From: Caenorhabditis remanei
Taxonomy: Eukaryota; Nematoda; Chromadorea; Rhabditida; Rhabditidae
Length of the DNA: 64,000 bases
Direction: 5' to 3'
Assembly: GCF_010183535.1 (NCBI RefSeq)
Contig: NC_071330.1
Location: forward strand, 14,427,717-14,491,716
The translations under genes were made by a program, and so were the position numbers. Positions 11,298 through 23,096 of the stretch are shown here, piece after piece. The notes beneath the pieces were generated by a model. It worked only from the letters and a program-made list of their open reading frames with translations, ran no database searches and was not told the origin of the DNA. Within the stretch, counting starts at the first letter, position 1. Each line of letters begins with the position of its first letter.

Positions 11298-12489
11298 ATG
11301 GCCGTCCGCGATGCTGAACGTCCGAAACCTTTCAAAGACTTTCTCCTGTTCACCCAACTTATTCATTTCCCTATACTTTATGCGTCGATGGGTATCCTCC
11401 ATGACCCGGATAACCTGCACCACCCCGAATGGGCGAAGACATTGTTATACCAGCACCCTATTCTTTATATTTTTCCGGTATTTGCTGCAATTATCGGTCT
11501 GAAATTAGCCCTGGTGGCTTGGGATGAGAGTTACAAGCCGGTGAAGTTTACAAAGTGTCGCAGGGATTTATCGATTGGATATGGAGGGATGATAGCATGT
11601 GGGATAATACCTCAAGTGTTGAAAGTGATCCTGATGGAGAGAGTAAAAGATCTGATTCTCTTCTCCGCCGTTTGCGCGGTCTCCAACTTCCTATTTATTG
11701 GGTTATTCGTTTTGGAGCATCACGAGAACTATGGTACAACAAAAAAGGAATCAAAAAGGGTATTTGCTAGAATCCTTCGAACTATAATGATTCTACTACA
11801 AATTATTGTTACGGTAACATTGGAAAACCACTTTGTCCGCGGAAAATATAGCGAAAAACAAACGATACACACGGAGATGTGGATTTGTATGTATACTGTT
11901 TGTTATATACCGTGTACTGCTGAGTTCGCAGTGGTTTTGGCTGGGTGGATCAGGCTGAAAGAAAAGTTGTATACTGTAGCACCGAAGAGGGAGAGTTACC
12001 GGGATCTACATAGGTAAGTGTTGATTAGTTTCTGTTACAGTAACCTAGCTAGTCTATAGACCAACCACCAATCATTTGTCTCGGATGGTTACTGTACCTA
12101 CAGTAGCCAGGGAAGAGGAGCACGACGAAACAACTGGAAAGTGAGTTACCGTAGCCCAAACGCCTACAGTATCCCCCATCTCCTCGTATTTCCAGTTCCA
12201 CCAGCGGCACCGAATGCAACATCTGCATGCTTCGCTACAGTACCACTACAGTAGTCCCCAGAATGCTAGTTGGATGTGGTCATACAGTATGCCAGGAGTG
12301 TATCCATAAGTTTCCAAGACAAGATATCCAATCTGTACTCTGTCCCTTTTGTAGAAACCCGACAAGTTTGCCGGGTAGGTCACTGGAATTTTGAAAATAG
12401 AAAAAAAAATAAAAATTGCAGATAACCTTCCCAACCACCTACCTAAGAACTATGCCGTCCTGGATATCATTCATAATTTGGAGAAATAA
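11298..12489 (+). CDS. Six-span membrane RING-finger protein, exons 1 and 2 fused
   Basis: Exons 11298-12013, 12060-12140, 12196-12374 and 12422-12489; 347 aa. It is a close paralogue of the genes on either side. A deletion has removed intron 1 and the start of exon 2, joining LKEKL directly to YTVAPKRESYRDLHR in frame. The only in-frame acceptor for the linker exon is CTATAG, weaker than the CTACAG at the same place in the 13.3 kb gene, so that junction is the least certain. The RING (CNIC...CGHTVCQEC...CPFC) and the tail NLPNHLPKNYAVLDIIHNLE are intact. An AATAAAATAC signal overlaps the stop. Confidence 0.78.
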
Positions 12490-12522
12490 AATACATTTAA
12501 TAAACGTATTCTCAATTTCTTC

Positions 12523-12547
12523 TAAACGCGCCAATGGCGCGTCAGAC
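12523..12547 (+). promoter_or_regulatory. GC-rich family promoter motif
   Basis: AAACGCGCCAATGGCGCGTC, right after the gene ending at 12489. A second copy (AAACGCGTCAACAGCGCCCC, 13012-13034) is nearer the start at 13328. A SINE-like copy (about 12600-12800, minus) lies between them, so the first may be an ancestral copy left behind. Confidence 0.45.
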
Positions 12548-12599
12548 CATTTTCTGTGAATCAAAACTGCAAGAACTACCAAGCGCATCATCTTACTAT

Positions 12600-12800
12600 G
12601 AGCAGAACCAAAAATTTTCGAAAAATCTTGATTTTTGGGTGTAAAAATTCAAAAACTCCAGGTTTATAGCTTCTTTGACATGTAGAACCCGAAAAAAAAC
12701 AAGCAAAAAAAGATTCAAAAAGTTTTGACCACCACGGGAATCGAACCGCCGACCCTTTGTGCGATAGACAATTTCACCTTAACCACTCGGCCAGAAATTT
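12600..12800 (-). repeat. SINE-like copy
   Basis: Minus-strand copy with B box near 12738 (GGGAATCGAACCGCC, mutated) and A box near 12785, in the intergenic gap. Confidence 0.7.
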
Positions 12801-13011
12801 TTTTTTTCGAAAAATCACGATTTCTGGGTGAAAAAAAGCAGTATTATTCGATACGGCTCGATTTGTAACAACTTGTACCGATTTTAAATAGAATTCATCA
12901 ATTTTTGCTCGAACTTTCTCAACTCTTGTTAATTTGTACTACCAATACAATTTCAGCAATTTCATTTTCTTATTTCTGTGCAAATTTAACAAAAAAATCG
13001 ATATTTCTTTT

Positions 13012-13034
13012 AAACGCGTCAACAGCGCCCCAGC
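13012..13034 (+). promoter_or_regulatory. GC-rich family promoter motif
   Basis: AAACGCGTCAACAGCGCCCC, 294 bases upstream of the start at 13328. It is followed by GAGACAAGCAGAGACGAACAAA and a GGGACCTCCGTGCTC box near 13210, the leader signature of this sub-cluster. Confidence 0.45.
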
Positions 13035-13327
13035 AGTCTTCGGCCATCAACTTCTGCTCAAGAAGAGCCCCGAGACAAGCAGAGACGAACAAAAGCGACG
13101 TCTCGTTTTTCTTTTTCCTCCCAAGTCTCTGCACGGACTGCTCACTTTTCGCTTTCCCTCGGACCCTCTATATTTATAAAATGAGCCCCCCCCCCTTTTT
13201 GCTATTCTGGGACCTCCGTGCTCTTTCGGACACCCCCCCCCCCCCTCCCCCCTTTCCTTCTCTTCTCCTCTTCTTTTTGCTACATAGCTCCTCTTCCTCC
13301 TCTCAACCCCAATACCTTCCCTGAAAA

Positions 13328-15154
13328 ATGACCAGTGATGCGGACGGTCCGAAATCTTTCAAAGACTTTATCATGGTTATTCAACTAATTCGTATCCCTA
13401 TATTTTATGCGTCGATCCCTCTCTCCAGACCGGATAAGCAGAACTCCGAACTGACGGAGACCCATCACCCCTCTATTCTTTATCTTTATCTTATTCTCTT
13501 TTTACTTGCCGGAATTGTTACTCTAAAATTGTTGCTGGTGGCTTGGGATAAGTGTTTCAAACCTGTGAAGTTTACAAAGTGTCGCAGGGATTTATTGATT
13601 GGATATGGAGGAATGATAGCATGTGGGATAATACCTCAAGTGTTGAAAGTGATTCTGATGGAGAAATGGAAAGAACTGTTTCTCTTCTCCGTCTACAGCT
13701 TTGTCTGCAACACCCTCTTTCTTTTTTTATTCGTTGTGAAGCATCACGACAAGTATGGCACTTCAAAAAAGGAGTCAAAAAAGATATGGGCTGGAATCCT
13801 TCGAACCATAATGATGCTACTACAAATTGCTATCACGGTAATGTTGGTAAACCACTTTGTCCGCGGAAAATATAGCAAAAAGCAAACGGAACAAACGGAG
13901 ACATGGATTTATATGTATATTGTTTGTTATATACCGTGTACTGCTGAGTTCGCAGTGGTTTTGGCGGGGTGGATCAGGCTGAAAGAAAAGTTGTAAGTTT
14001 GAATCAATGAGAAAGATTATTAATGAGGATATTAATTTTTAGACCTGAAGACAATATATTACCTTTGGTGGGTACTGTAGCACCTAAAAGGGAGAGTTGC
14101 CAGGATCTACATAGGTAAGTGTTAATTAGTTGCTGTTACAGTAACCTAGCTAACCAGCTGTAAGTCTGTAGATTTTCAAAAAATCACGATTTTTTTGTTT
14201 TGCTGTTTTCAGTAGAAAAATATCAAGTTTGAGAGGTTTTATCGGTGTCCCTGATTGTCCCACAAAGTAAATTATGTTCAAACTATACAGAACGAAGGTA
14301 GAACTTCATTTTTGTAGTTGACAACTTTTTTGTACAGTACCTCCCCGGAGACTTACAGTCGGTCAAACGCTACCTTAACCAACTCGGCTGGATTCAAAAT
14401 TTTTCGAAAAAATGCGATTTTTAGGTAAAAAACCTCAAAAACTTCAGATTTATAGGTTATTTGACATGAAGAACCAAACAAAACAAGCAAACAAATACTT
14501 CCAAAGTTTTGACCACCACGGGGATCGAACTCTTGACCCTTTGAACGGTAGGCATTGGTGCCTTAACCACTCCGCCAAAAACAAAATTTTTCGAAAAATC
14601 TCGATTTTTCGGTGAAAAAAACTAGAAATTTATGAAATATTTGGGGTTATTAACCTAGCTAACCTACAGTAACCTAGTCAACCTACAGACCAAACTCCAA
14701 CCAATCCGCTCGGAAGGATACCGTACAACCTCCACAAGAATCACAAGTCTTGGTTACTGTACCTACAGTACCCAGGGTAGAGGAGCAAGAAGAGACAACA
14801 GATGGCGGAAAGTGAGTTTCCGTAGCCCAGAGACACCTACAGTACCCCTCATTTCCAGCTCCACCAGCGGCACCAAATGCAACATCTGCACCCTTCCTTA
14901 CACCACCACTACAGTAATCCCCAGAATGCTAGTCGGATGTGGACATACAGTATGCGAGGAGTGTATCCAGAAGATTCCAAGACAAGATATCCAATGTGTA
15001 CTCTGTCCGTTTTGCAGGAAACCAACCAGTTTGCCGGGTAAGTCACTGAAATTTTGAAAATAGAAAAACGAAATAAAAAATTGCAGATAACCTTCCCAAC
15101 CGTCTACCTAAGAACTATGCCATCCTGGATATCATTCATAATTTGGAGAAATAA
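13328..15154 (+). CDS. Six-span membrane RING-finger protein (probable E3 ligase), complete
   Basis: Exons 13328-13992, 14043-14114, 14689-14811, 14859-15037 and 15087-15154; 368 aa. It has the same layout as the gene at 9264: six hydrophobic segments in exon 1 with FTKCRRDLLIGYGGMIACG, an acidic linker ending EEQEETTDGG, the RING (CNIC...CGHTVCEEC...CPFC) and the tail NLPNRLPKNYAILDIIHNLE. Intron 2 (14115-14688) carries a U repeat and an antisense SINE-like copy. The linker starts at a CTACAG acceptor, unlike the TTTTCAGATCTCTTGG exon of the 9.3 kb gene, so linkers have diverged faster than the membrane and RING parts. Confidence 0.85.
14195..14600. repeat. U repeat and SINE-like copy in intron 2
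   Basis: About 14195-14375 is one arm of the U palindrome (GTAGTTGACAAC, CTCCCCGGAGACTTACAG). About 14365-14600 holds a fragment and then a full minus-strand SINE-like copy with B box near 14525. Confidence 0.6.
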
Positions 15155-15180
15155 AATGCTTAGAACTACACTGACCAAGA

Positions 15181-15202
15181 ACGCGCTAAAGGCGCGCCAG
15201 AC
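15181..15202 (+). promoter_or_regulatory. GC-rich family promoter motif
   Basis: ACGCGCTAAAGGCGCGCCAG, 27 bases after the previous stop and about 105 bases before the start at 15288. Confidence 0.5.
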
Positions 15203-15287
15203 ACTTTCAAACAATCTGCGTCTATTCTCTTTGCCGCTCTCTCTCTTGTTGGGTCCTTGGCCTCCCAGAATTTTCTCCCCATTTTAT

Positions 15288-17161
15288 ATGTCCTCCACGG
15301 ATTTTGTCCCGCAATTTCACCACCTAATTATCTTCTTCCTAATTACCCTCAATTTATATTGCGCCTTCAATTTCCCCGATTTCGCTGCCAACACTTATAA
15401 TCGTTATGACGGAACTATTACCCATAAACACCCTTTATCGATTTTTCTCTTATTTTTATTGGTGGTTTTATTGAAAGCATTTTTTGTGTATTATATGGAT
15501 AAGAAGAGGAATACGAAGAAAATTTGGAGGTTACGAAGGGATTTAATGATTGGATATGGAGGAATGGCTGGTTGTGCGGTGGCTGTGCTGCTGGTGACTG
15601 TTACCCTGGTTAAGCAGGAGTGGAGGGTGAGTTTTTGCATGGAAATTGAAAAAAATTACGTAAAGTTGAAAAAAATCATAAAAACTTTTTTTTGGCATAA
15701 AATTGCAGTGAAACCAGTGGAAATCGGTGACAATCTAGGATTTCTAGTAAGGTTTTATTATTTTTAACAAAAAATTAACTCTCAAACTATTTTACAAACT
15801 AAAATTCACGTTTATATGTCAAAATGAAAAATGTTACAGAATTTCAAAATATTCTGAAACTATAAATTAATACTTTGCTAAATTTGTCCAAAACTCCGTG
15901 AAACTTAAATATTTCGAAATCAGATCTTGAAAAATTGCTGTTGAATTTTTTTTTGTGAGATTTATCGTTTCCTGGCAAGCATTTTGAGCCTAAGAGCCAA
16001 AATAATCCGTCGAAAACTCACCGAGTTACAGATTTTCGAAAATATTCGAAAATCGATGTTTTTGAAAATTCTTATAAACTGAACATTTTTTTTGGCTAAT
16101 TTTTTTTCATTTTCCTGGCGAGCGAAAAAAGTTTTAATTTTTCAAAAAATGAAAAAATATATTTTAGCTTGATTTTAGCGCTTATTTATAATTTCACTAA
16201 TCTGATTTATTTTTCTTGACTTATTTAATTTGTGACGTTTATTTCAAGCCAAAAACCATAAGAATCCGTCACAAACTGACAAATTTAAAGATTTTCGAAA
16301 ATATACAGTACCATGCAGTAAGATATACAAATTGACCGTTTTCAGTAAAAAATGAGCTGGTTTGAGTGGATGTTACAGTATTATTGATTGTCCTACGAAG
16401 TAAATTATGTATTAACCATACAAAACAAAAGTAGAGCTTCATCTTGACAACTTTTTTGAAAAGACCAGAGAGTTATAGTCATTTTAAGACAAACCGCACT
16501 ATTTTGCACTGGACGATTTGAGGGAGAAATTACTTTGTCGATGTGTAACTCTCTAGGGAGTGTCTGAACAAAAAAGTTGTCAACTGCAAAAATGAAGGTC
16601 TACCTTCGTTCTGTATGGTTTATACATAATTTATGATAAAACCTAAAATCATGACGGACTTTTCAATTCTGACATTTCCAGCACATCCAATCACTCACCT
16701 TCCTATGCACCTTCATGTCCGACTTGTTCTTTTGTCTCTTCTCAATGAATCTTCTACAAGAATACAAAATAAAAAATGGAAAACATCTGAAAGCAATTAT
16801 TCTCCGACTGATTATTCTATTTCTTCACGCTGTTCTAGCTGGAATCCTACTAACTTTTGTCCATTCAATTGATAGGTTCGAAAATGTCAAGTTTTCTATT
16901 CGAGGCCATGCCATTGTCTTCTCAGTATGCACTGCAGAGCTAGCAGTGGTTGGTATGGATTGGGTGGTATTGAAGGATGCTGAATGTCAGAAGAATGTGG
17001 AATTGGTGAATAGGTTAGAGAGTTGGAAAACTTAAAAAAAAATAATTATCCAATTTTTTTTTAGATCATGTCTTCGAAGCAAGTCGCCGTCGTCAGAAAC
17101 CACTAACACAGACTCTGATTTCGCTTCCGATTCTGAAAAACTGGAAATCAGTACGGTCTGA
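15288..17161 (+). CDS. Membrane protein of the RING family, stops before its RING
   Basis: Exons 15288-15626, 16682-17013 and 17065-17161, joined in phases 0 and 2, give 255 aa. Exon 1 (MSSTDFVPQFHHLIIFFL...) carries WRLRRDLMIGYGGMAGCAV. Exon 2 (HIQSLTFLCTFMSDLFFCLF...) ends CTAELAVVGMDWVVLKD. Exon 3 is a Ser/Asp/Glu-rich linker that meets TGA at 17159-17161. A clean RING exon lies downstream but no exon chain I could build reaches it in frame. The two-exon membrane part resembles the 6.0-8.0 kb type, not its near neighbours. It is either a membrane-only protein or a gene decaying from its 3' end. Confidence 0.6.
16310..16640. repeat. U repeat, complete palindrome
   Basis: Inverted arms, with GTAGAGCTTCATCTTGACAA on the left and the complement of GTAGACCTTCATTTTTGCAG on the right, around a core containing GTAACTCTCTAGGGAGTGTC. 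It lies in intron 1 of the 15.3-17.2 kb gene. Partner copies: 54640-54960 (complete), 8240, 14195 and 4770 (partial). MITE-like; no target duplication resolved. Confidence 0.55.
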
Positions 17162-17449
17162 AGTGTAAGTTTCAAAAATTTCAATTAGAAAGGTACGCTT
17201 TTGAAAAATTAAAGTTGTCCTGAACGGTTTCAGTAAACAAACTACTCATAATAATATGGGGAAGCTGCAGCAAGTTATTCCAATAAGGTACAGTAATCCG
17301 GAGAAGTTAGAATATCCTTGTTAGACTTTAGAAACGTATCCTTCCTTCAGTAACCTTGCAGACAGATTGTTGGGTGAAATAAGCTAGCTGAGCTTCATTA
17401 GTCTTTATTACCCACAGTAATCTCTCTCACCTACAGTACCTCATTTCCA

Positions 17450-17734
17450 GCTCCATCACAACCTCCTGCAACATCTGCACCCTTCCCTACACCACCAATA
17501 CAGTAATCCCCAGAATCCTGGTGGGATGTGGACATACAGTATGCCAGGAATGTATCCAGAAGCTTCCGAGACAAGAATTCCTACTGTGTCCGTTTTGTAG
17601 GAAACCGACAAGTTTGGCGGGTAGGTCACTGAAATTTTGAAAATAGAAAAATAAACAAAAATTGCAGATAACCTTCCCAACCGTCTACCCATTGCAACTA
17701 TGCCGTCCTGGATATAATTCATAATTTGGAGAAA
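17450..17734 (+). pseudogene. Detached RING exon and frameshifted last exon
   Basis: A CATTTCCAG acceptor at about 17450 opens a RING exon (CNIC...CGHTVCQEC...CPFC, to about 17620). A last exon (from about 17668) reads NLPNRLP and then shifts frame: CCCATTGCAACTATGCC replaces CCCAAAAACTATGCC, so the tail ends at MPSWI. All eight zinc ligands are intact, but the join to the upstream gene is broken by a stop and by phase. The polyadenylation region of this copy is split by the Helitron that follows. Confidence 0.65.
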
Positions 17735-19285
17735 TCTTTACTAATAATATTCAACAGATTCCGTGTGTCCGTTTATGTGTTGCACGTCATAACTCCCTCC
17801 GTACCGGACCGATTTTAATGAAACCTGAATAGATAGATATGAAATTGCGCTTAGATGATGCCCAGACTTTTCCTTTTTCTAAAATATAAAATTTGACGTC
17901 TTCTGGAGACGATGTCGATTTCAACAGTAGAAAGCGTTCAGAAAAGGTGTGTCCCGACAGGGTGGTAGAATGTTCAAAAAATCAATCTCATACTACTTAC
18001 TGGCTCGGTTGTTTCTTGACTGCATTTCCGAAAGCGCCTCGGCCGCGCGTGTTTGGTGTAGCGGTCTACGCAGATGACTCTCACGCGTGGGGTGGTGAGT
18101 TCGTTACCGCCAGGTCGGAAATGTTTTTTGGTTTTTTGTTTTGATAAGAACATAGACAGTATATGAAAGTTGTAAATATTTTGTTATAGCAGAGATTTTG
18201 TAGAACAAAAGGAAAAAAATCTGTCATAATGGATGATTGAGTTCCAACTTTGACGGTGTATAAAAATTTACAATCCTACAAACACCGAGTCAGAAACTGA
18301 TAGTAGTTAACAATAAACCTTTCGTCCGAAGCTTCATGGGGAAGTCATGCAGCATTGCCACCGATCGTTTAAAAACTCAAAAAGTGTTTTTTTAAAGAAC
18401 TTTAAGAATTTTTTTGTGAAGTACTGTCACGTACGAATGAAAAGGATTGAAATCAAAATAGACTGAATAAGGGGCTTCTTTAACTTTTCAACTTAAAAAT
18501 ATGTAAAATAGTTTTAGTTTCGAAGTATTCCAGAGAAGAGAGGCGGCATCGCCGCCGAACAGTGAAAAATTTAGAAAGCAGAACTTTTTGGATCAAACCA
18601 AACTAAAAAGAAGATTTCCGTGTATATGAAAAAAATCTTGAACGAATTTGTGAGAGGGAGGCGGCATTGCCGCCGATAAGTCAAAAACTTCAAATTAATA
18701 ATTTAAACGCAACTTTTGAAGATGTGAACAGGAAATTCTCTTTTGGTGAAGGGTTTCTCAGACAGGCAAAGAACGCATTCACTGTATTTAGTACAATTAA
18801 TTCTGGGACCCGAATGTCTTAACCAATAAATAAGCGACTAGGAGTATAGAGAATGAACTAACACATTTCAAGAATTGATGGTGAATTCTAGAATAAGGAT
18901 TTGTCTAAATATGGCCTTAGTTTGCCTTCAGAGGAGGGAGGCGGCATCGCCGCCGATCAGTAAAAAGTAAAAAAACTTAATATTTAGAGGATCACCTGCC
19001 TTTTGATAAGGGGAAAATAGAGTTACCAAGTTCCGGTTCTTCTGAAGTAATTTGTCGAAATCTTATCAGAAAAGTATAGGTGTTTTAATTGTTCTCTCTG
19101 GAACGGGTTGCTCAGCTAATAAAAACTACCAACAATCGAAGAACAGTTATAGGACCAGAAGAGAAAGAGAATTCTGATACCCCGATTGTTTGAACCATGT
19201 GAGAAGCGCCGCAGGCGCTTTAACACTTAGAAGGGTGGTGTTGAGAAGGAGGTTCAGTCGCCGTTAGGCGACGTGAACCGACTGG
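17735..19285 (+). mobile_element. Non-autonomous Helitron, 1551 bp
   Basis: The 5' end is TCTTTACTAATAATATTC and the 3' end is CTGG (CTRR rule). A hairpin GTCGCC-GTTA-GGCGAC (19257-19272) lies 9 bases before the CTGG. The insertion falls between A (17734) and T (19286): removing it restores GAGAAATAAAATAC, which is intact after the sister genes at 10957 and 12489. Near the 5' end, TGTGTCCGTTTATGTG and CCGATTTTAATGAAA recall a motif common to many animal Helitrons. Inside are three near-identical hairpin motifs GAGGCGGCATCGCCGCCGA (about 18540, 18658, 18936) and a GCGCCGCAGGCGC hairpin (about 19205). No Rep/helicase coding is seen. Confidence 0.88.
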
Positions 19286-19320
19286 TAAAATACATTCAAT
19301 AAACGTATTCAGTCTTTTCT

Positions 19321-19343
19321 AAACGCGCCAACGGCACGCCAGG
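19321..19343 (+). promoter_or_regulatory. GC-rich family promoter motifs
   Basis: AAACGCGCCAACGGCACGCC about 580-600 bases upstream of the start at 19919. An inverted copy (TGGCGCGCCTGAGACGCGTT, 19451-19470) and a weaker copy near 19612-19630 also occur here. The first probably belonged to a lost gene or to the Helitron-split locus. Confidence 0.4.
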
Positions 19344-19918
19344 TCATTTTGATTTTTTGGTTCATAGAACTACCAAGCACATTCACCAGAAACATTTTTG
19401 ATCAGTTTTAACCAAAGATTTTCTTTCTAAAACGGCAATTTTTGACTGTCTGGCGCGCCTGAGACGCGTTTTTAAGAAAATGGTGGATCTGACTAATTTT
19501 TTACTGTTTTTATTGGTATTTTGATTGAAAATTAAATTTCTGACGTTAGAAACATTTTTTATTATTTTTATCAAACCTTATGTCAGTTTGAATCAATAGA
19601 GAAGTGAATGACGCTAAAGACACGCCAGACAATCCTAATTTTTTGATTCTACAAATTTTATGAATCTCCCTGACTCTCATCATTCTATACATATCTTTTT
19701 CGTCACTGAACACTTTTTTGTGACTTTGACATGTTTTTCATATTCTTTTTCTTGTTTCGTCAACATACTTTCCCACGCCTCGGTACCCCCCAGTATCCCA
19801 TGGCACGGCTCGGCTTGTGTGTCAGACGACTAGAGACACCCCCTGCGTCCCTACTAGGCTCCCTGCTTATCATACCTGAGGGTAGTAGGCCTAGCCAGGT
19901 GTTATCTACACTAGCAGC

Positions 19919-21797
19919 ATGTTCTCGATTCCTTTTGGACTTAAAGATGTCATCCTCCTCTTCCAATCCGTCAATTTCATTTATATATTTTATTTGTACA
20001 CCATCTATTATCATGCATTCACTGAGCATCAAGGCTCCATTGGTGTCAGCTTATTAGCAGGGATTGTGTTCTGTTTAGCCTTTGTCAAGTGTAATATGTC
20101 ATGTTATATGGAAAGCAAGCAATTTATTCTCCGGAAATATTTAATTATTGGCTATGGAGTAATGACGGTGAGCGGTGTGATGGCTCAGTTGTGCACTATG
20201 TGGACGTTTCAGAAAGATATCAGTGTAAGTCTTATTAATTAAATTTTAAAATATTGAAATTTTACGCAGATTCCGATGCTGTAATCAAAATTTGTAATGG
20301 GAGTCTGAAATAAACGTTATTCCTGGGTTTTTGGAGGTTTCGGGTCCAGATTTTTTAATAAGGAATGCCTAAGTTCCATTCTAACTTTTTCCCGCAAAAG
20401 TTCAGATACTGTGGTTTAAACGCACCTTAAGATGAAAACGTCCAAATGCTCCAAATTGGTTAAAAATTTTCAATTTTTTTTTTGAAAATCGAAATTACCA
20501 AGAACTACCGTAAGCCAGTCAGTTTATATCTAAATTGTTTAAAACTGGAATTTTTTAGTTCATCACATCAAGCGCTTTCAGAAAAGCATAGTTGTCAAGG
20601 CCCGGCCCGGGCAAATTGGCGCGAAAGTCAATTTTTCAAATTTTTTCAAATTTTTTGAATTTTTTTGAATTTTTTTGCGAAAAAGTCACATTTTCGACTA
20701 TCAGTCAGAATTAGAAGAAATTCTGAAAAATAGTCAAAAATGGTCACATTTCCGATGAAAAATTGAAAAAAATTGGAAAAAAAATTGGAAAAAAAAGGGT
20801 CGCTTTTTGAAGCCGGGCCTTCGGGCCGGGCCGGGCCTTGAAAATTTTCTACCGGCCCGGGCCTTGACAACTATGCAGAAAAGTATAATCATGCCTTGGT
20901 TTGATTAGAAGTGGGTCCCAGTAACCCAACATCCCATAAAACGTGGTGGGACCCAACCTGGATAAAACCAAGGCGATTCTGAGACTTTTAAAATGCTTAC
21001 TGAAACTTGTATATCTTTTCTCACAGGCACTCTGCTGCAAAACTAATTACAAATTCAGAATCACCGTGAAATTTGCTATAATTTTACAACAAATTAATTC
21101 CAGATCCTCCTCTTCATCACCTTCTCCTGCAGCATCGTCTCCTTCACCTCCATCATACTTTTCATCCGCCCATACTACAAAGACTACAAAATGAATCCGA
21201 AAAATGTCTGGCATATGGTATTGGTGTTATTTGTGACACTAATTATTTATCTGTTGTTCACAGCAACTTTATTGGATATTGTTAGGCTTAGTGTCAGCTA
21301 TGAAAATATCAGAAGTATTATAATTATCTCTGGAATTTTATCATTCCTCTGCACCGTCGAGTTTGCCATGGTTTTCTTTAATTGGGTAATTAACCAGGAT
21401 GGTGTTAAATTTCCAAACTTCTGGCTGACCAACTGGCTGGTCTCGAAAAAAATAAATGGGTGCTGCTGGAAGAAATCGTCGGTATCAACTACACCACAAG
21501 TTTATGTCATAGAGGAAAGACCACCAAGGAGAGTTGTGAGAAAATGTAGAAAGTGAGAGACTACAAACTATAAACAAAAAATTCCAATAAAAAATTTCCA
21601 GCGACCACGGAGTCATATGCAACATGTGCTCTCTTTACTACAACTTCACTACAGTAACCCCGCGGACGCTGGAATGCGGACATACCGTATGCGAGGGGTG
21701 TCTTGCCAAGCAAATGATTGTTCAGGAGAAGTGGGTGGTATGCCCGTTTTGCTTCCAGTGGGTCAAGGTGTTGGGTGTCTTGGAGAATACTGTATAA
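19919..21797 (+). CDS. Divergent multi-pass membrane RING-finger protein
   Basis: Exons 19919-20224, 21104-21552 and 21602-21797; 316 aa, phases agree. Exon 1 (MFSIPFGLKDVILLFQ...) has three hydrophobic stretches, with LRKYLIIGYGVMTVSGV replacing the usual KCRRDLSIGYGG block. Exon 2 starts ILLFITFSCSIVSF and ends with a basic tail PPRRVVRKC. Exon 3 is the RING (CNMC...CGHTVCEGC...CPFC) and ends the protein within a few residues, so the LPKNYA tail is missing. Its closest relative in the window is the minus-strand gene at 23.4-25.2 kb. Intron 1 contains a 289-bp hAT-like MITE. The leader at 19780-19915 is unusually GC-rich for the window. Confidence 0.8.
20587..20875. mobile_element. hAT-like MITE, family X, 289 bp
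   Basis: Terminal inverted repeats CATAGTTGTCAAGGCCCGG...CCTTGACAACTATG with GC-rich (GGGCCGGGCC) inner parts. Exact 8-bp flanking duplication CAGAAAAG (20579-20586 and 20876-20883). No coding capacity. Confidence 0.9.
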
Positions 21798-23096
21798 TTT
21801 AATTTCGATTCTGCTATTATTTTGCTATAATTATCACTATAATTATTTCCGTTAGATTCCGTTTTTTGTTTAATGTCTACGTCACCTACTTGTCCACGCA
21901 TCACTGATTACATATATACCTCTTATATATCCAAAACCTCAGATTACTCAGTTGTTATCCCTATCTAGTCAACCGGAAATTAACATTTCTGTTTTTGTAT
22001 CTTTTTGAGTTTGTGACGAAATGAAATATATATTATATGTACATGTGAAGTTCTGTCAAGTAAGAATCTGAATAAGCGGAGAACAAAAAATTTGTTGCTG
22101 AATGATATCCGAATGAAGTTTTGGAGGATGAAGAGGTTATCTGGAAAGAAATTGAACAACTGATGTGTGAGAAAACAGATTTTGACAGGTTTGACCAACT
22201 TACTAGGGATCATGGAGTCAGTTCGGAGTTTTGGAACATGATCTATATCATTGGGATCCTGAAAAAACTCTGATTCCAAATATATATTCAGTTTTTGCCC
22301 TTGAGGTCTGGTATTCAAGAAAAACTAGATCAAAGTTCAGCGAAATTGATAGATAAAATTTTTTTTGCAATTTTCATTTTTTCAATCTTTGTAACTTTCT
22401 GTAAACACAACCAAATTTCGTGATTTTTGGACATTCACAAGGGAAGTACATGACGAGGCGAGTTGAACTTTTTCTATAAATTTGGCCATAGGTACTTTTG
22501 ACCCTGAGGATTTCATATCAACAAAAAAAATTTGCAAAATGTTTCCCAGGACCGAGTTATAAGCCGTCAAACTTTTCATATGGTTTAGCTTTAATGTTAA
22601 TGTAGAAATAGGTTGTGGTATGCACTTCGGCAGATTGTGTGTCTCGCGTAAAAAGCTTAACCATATGAAAAGTTTGACGCCTCATAACTCGGTCCAGGGG
22701 AACATCTTGCAGATTTTTATTGCAGATTTGAAATCCTCAGGGTCAAAACTACCTATGGCCAAGTTTATAGAAAAAGTTCAACTCGCTTCGCCATGTACTT
22801 CCCTTGTCAGACATTTGGACACACTGACAGACGATAGACACAAAATTTGTGTTTTTGATGCATTCTGATACGCGAAACATCTTAACTTTTCCCATAACTT
22901 TGACCTTCTTATTCTAGAATTCCCAACCTCGAGGACAAAAATTGAATATATATGTAGAATTATCGTGTTCTCAGCTTTTCAATTATATAAAGAACTCCAA
23001 TCTGGCTTCATAATCTTCCCTAGTTAATTCGAAATTTCAGATTTCCAAAAATTTCTCCTGAAAAACATTTGTTAGTAAATTGCCCCAATTTAGAGT
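21798..23096. repeat. Intergenic region with foldback element Z1
   Basis: About 22395-22850 is a foldback. The left arm CACAAGGGAAGTACATG...AACTTTTTCTATAAA is inverted on the right (TTTATAGAAAAAGTT...CATGTACTTCCCTTGT), with a loop near 22595-22650. Arms with the same tip (CACAAGGGAAGT) occur in the calpain gene at 29288-29745. I see nothing recognisable in 21800-22370 or 22870-23090. Confidence 0.6.

Noticed and set aside
17893..18144. 83-codon frame inside the Helitron
   Set aside because: No similarity to Rep, helicase or any family I recognise; it lies in a non-autonomous element and has no splice partners.
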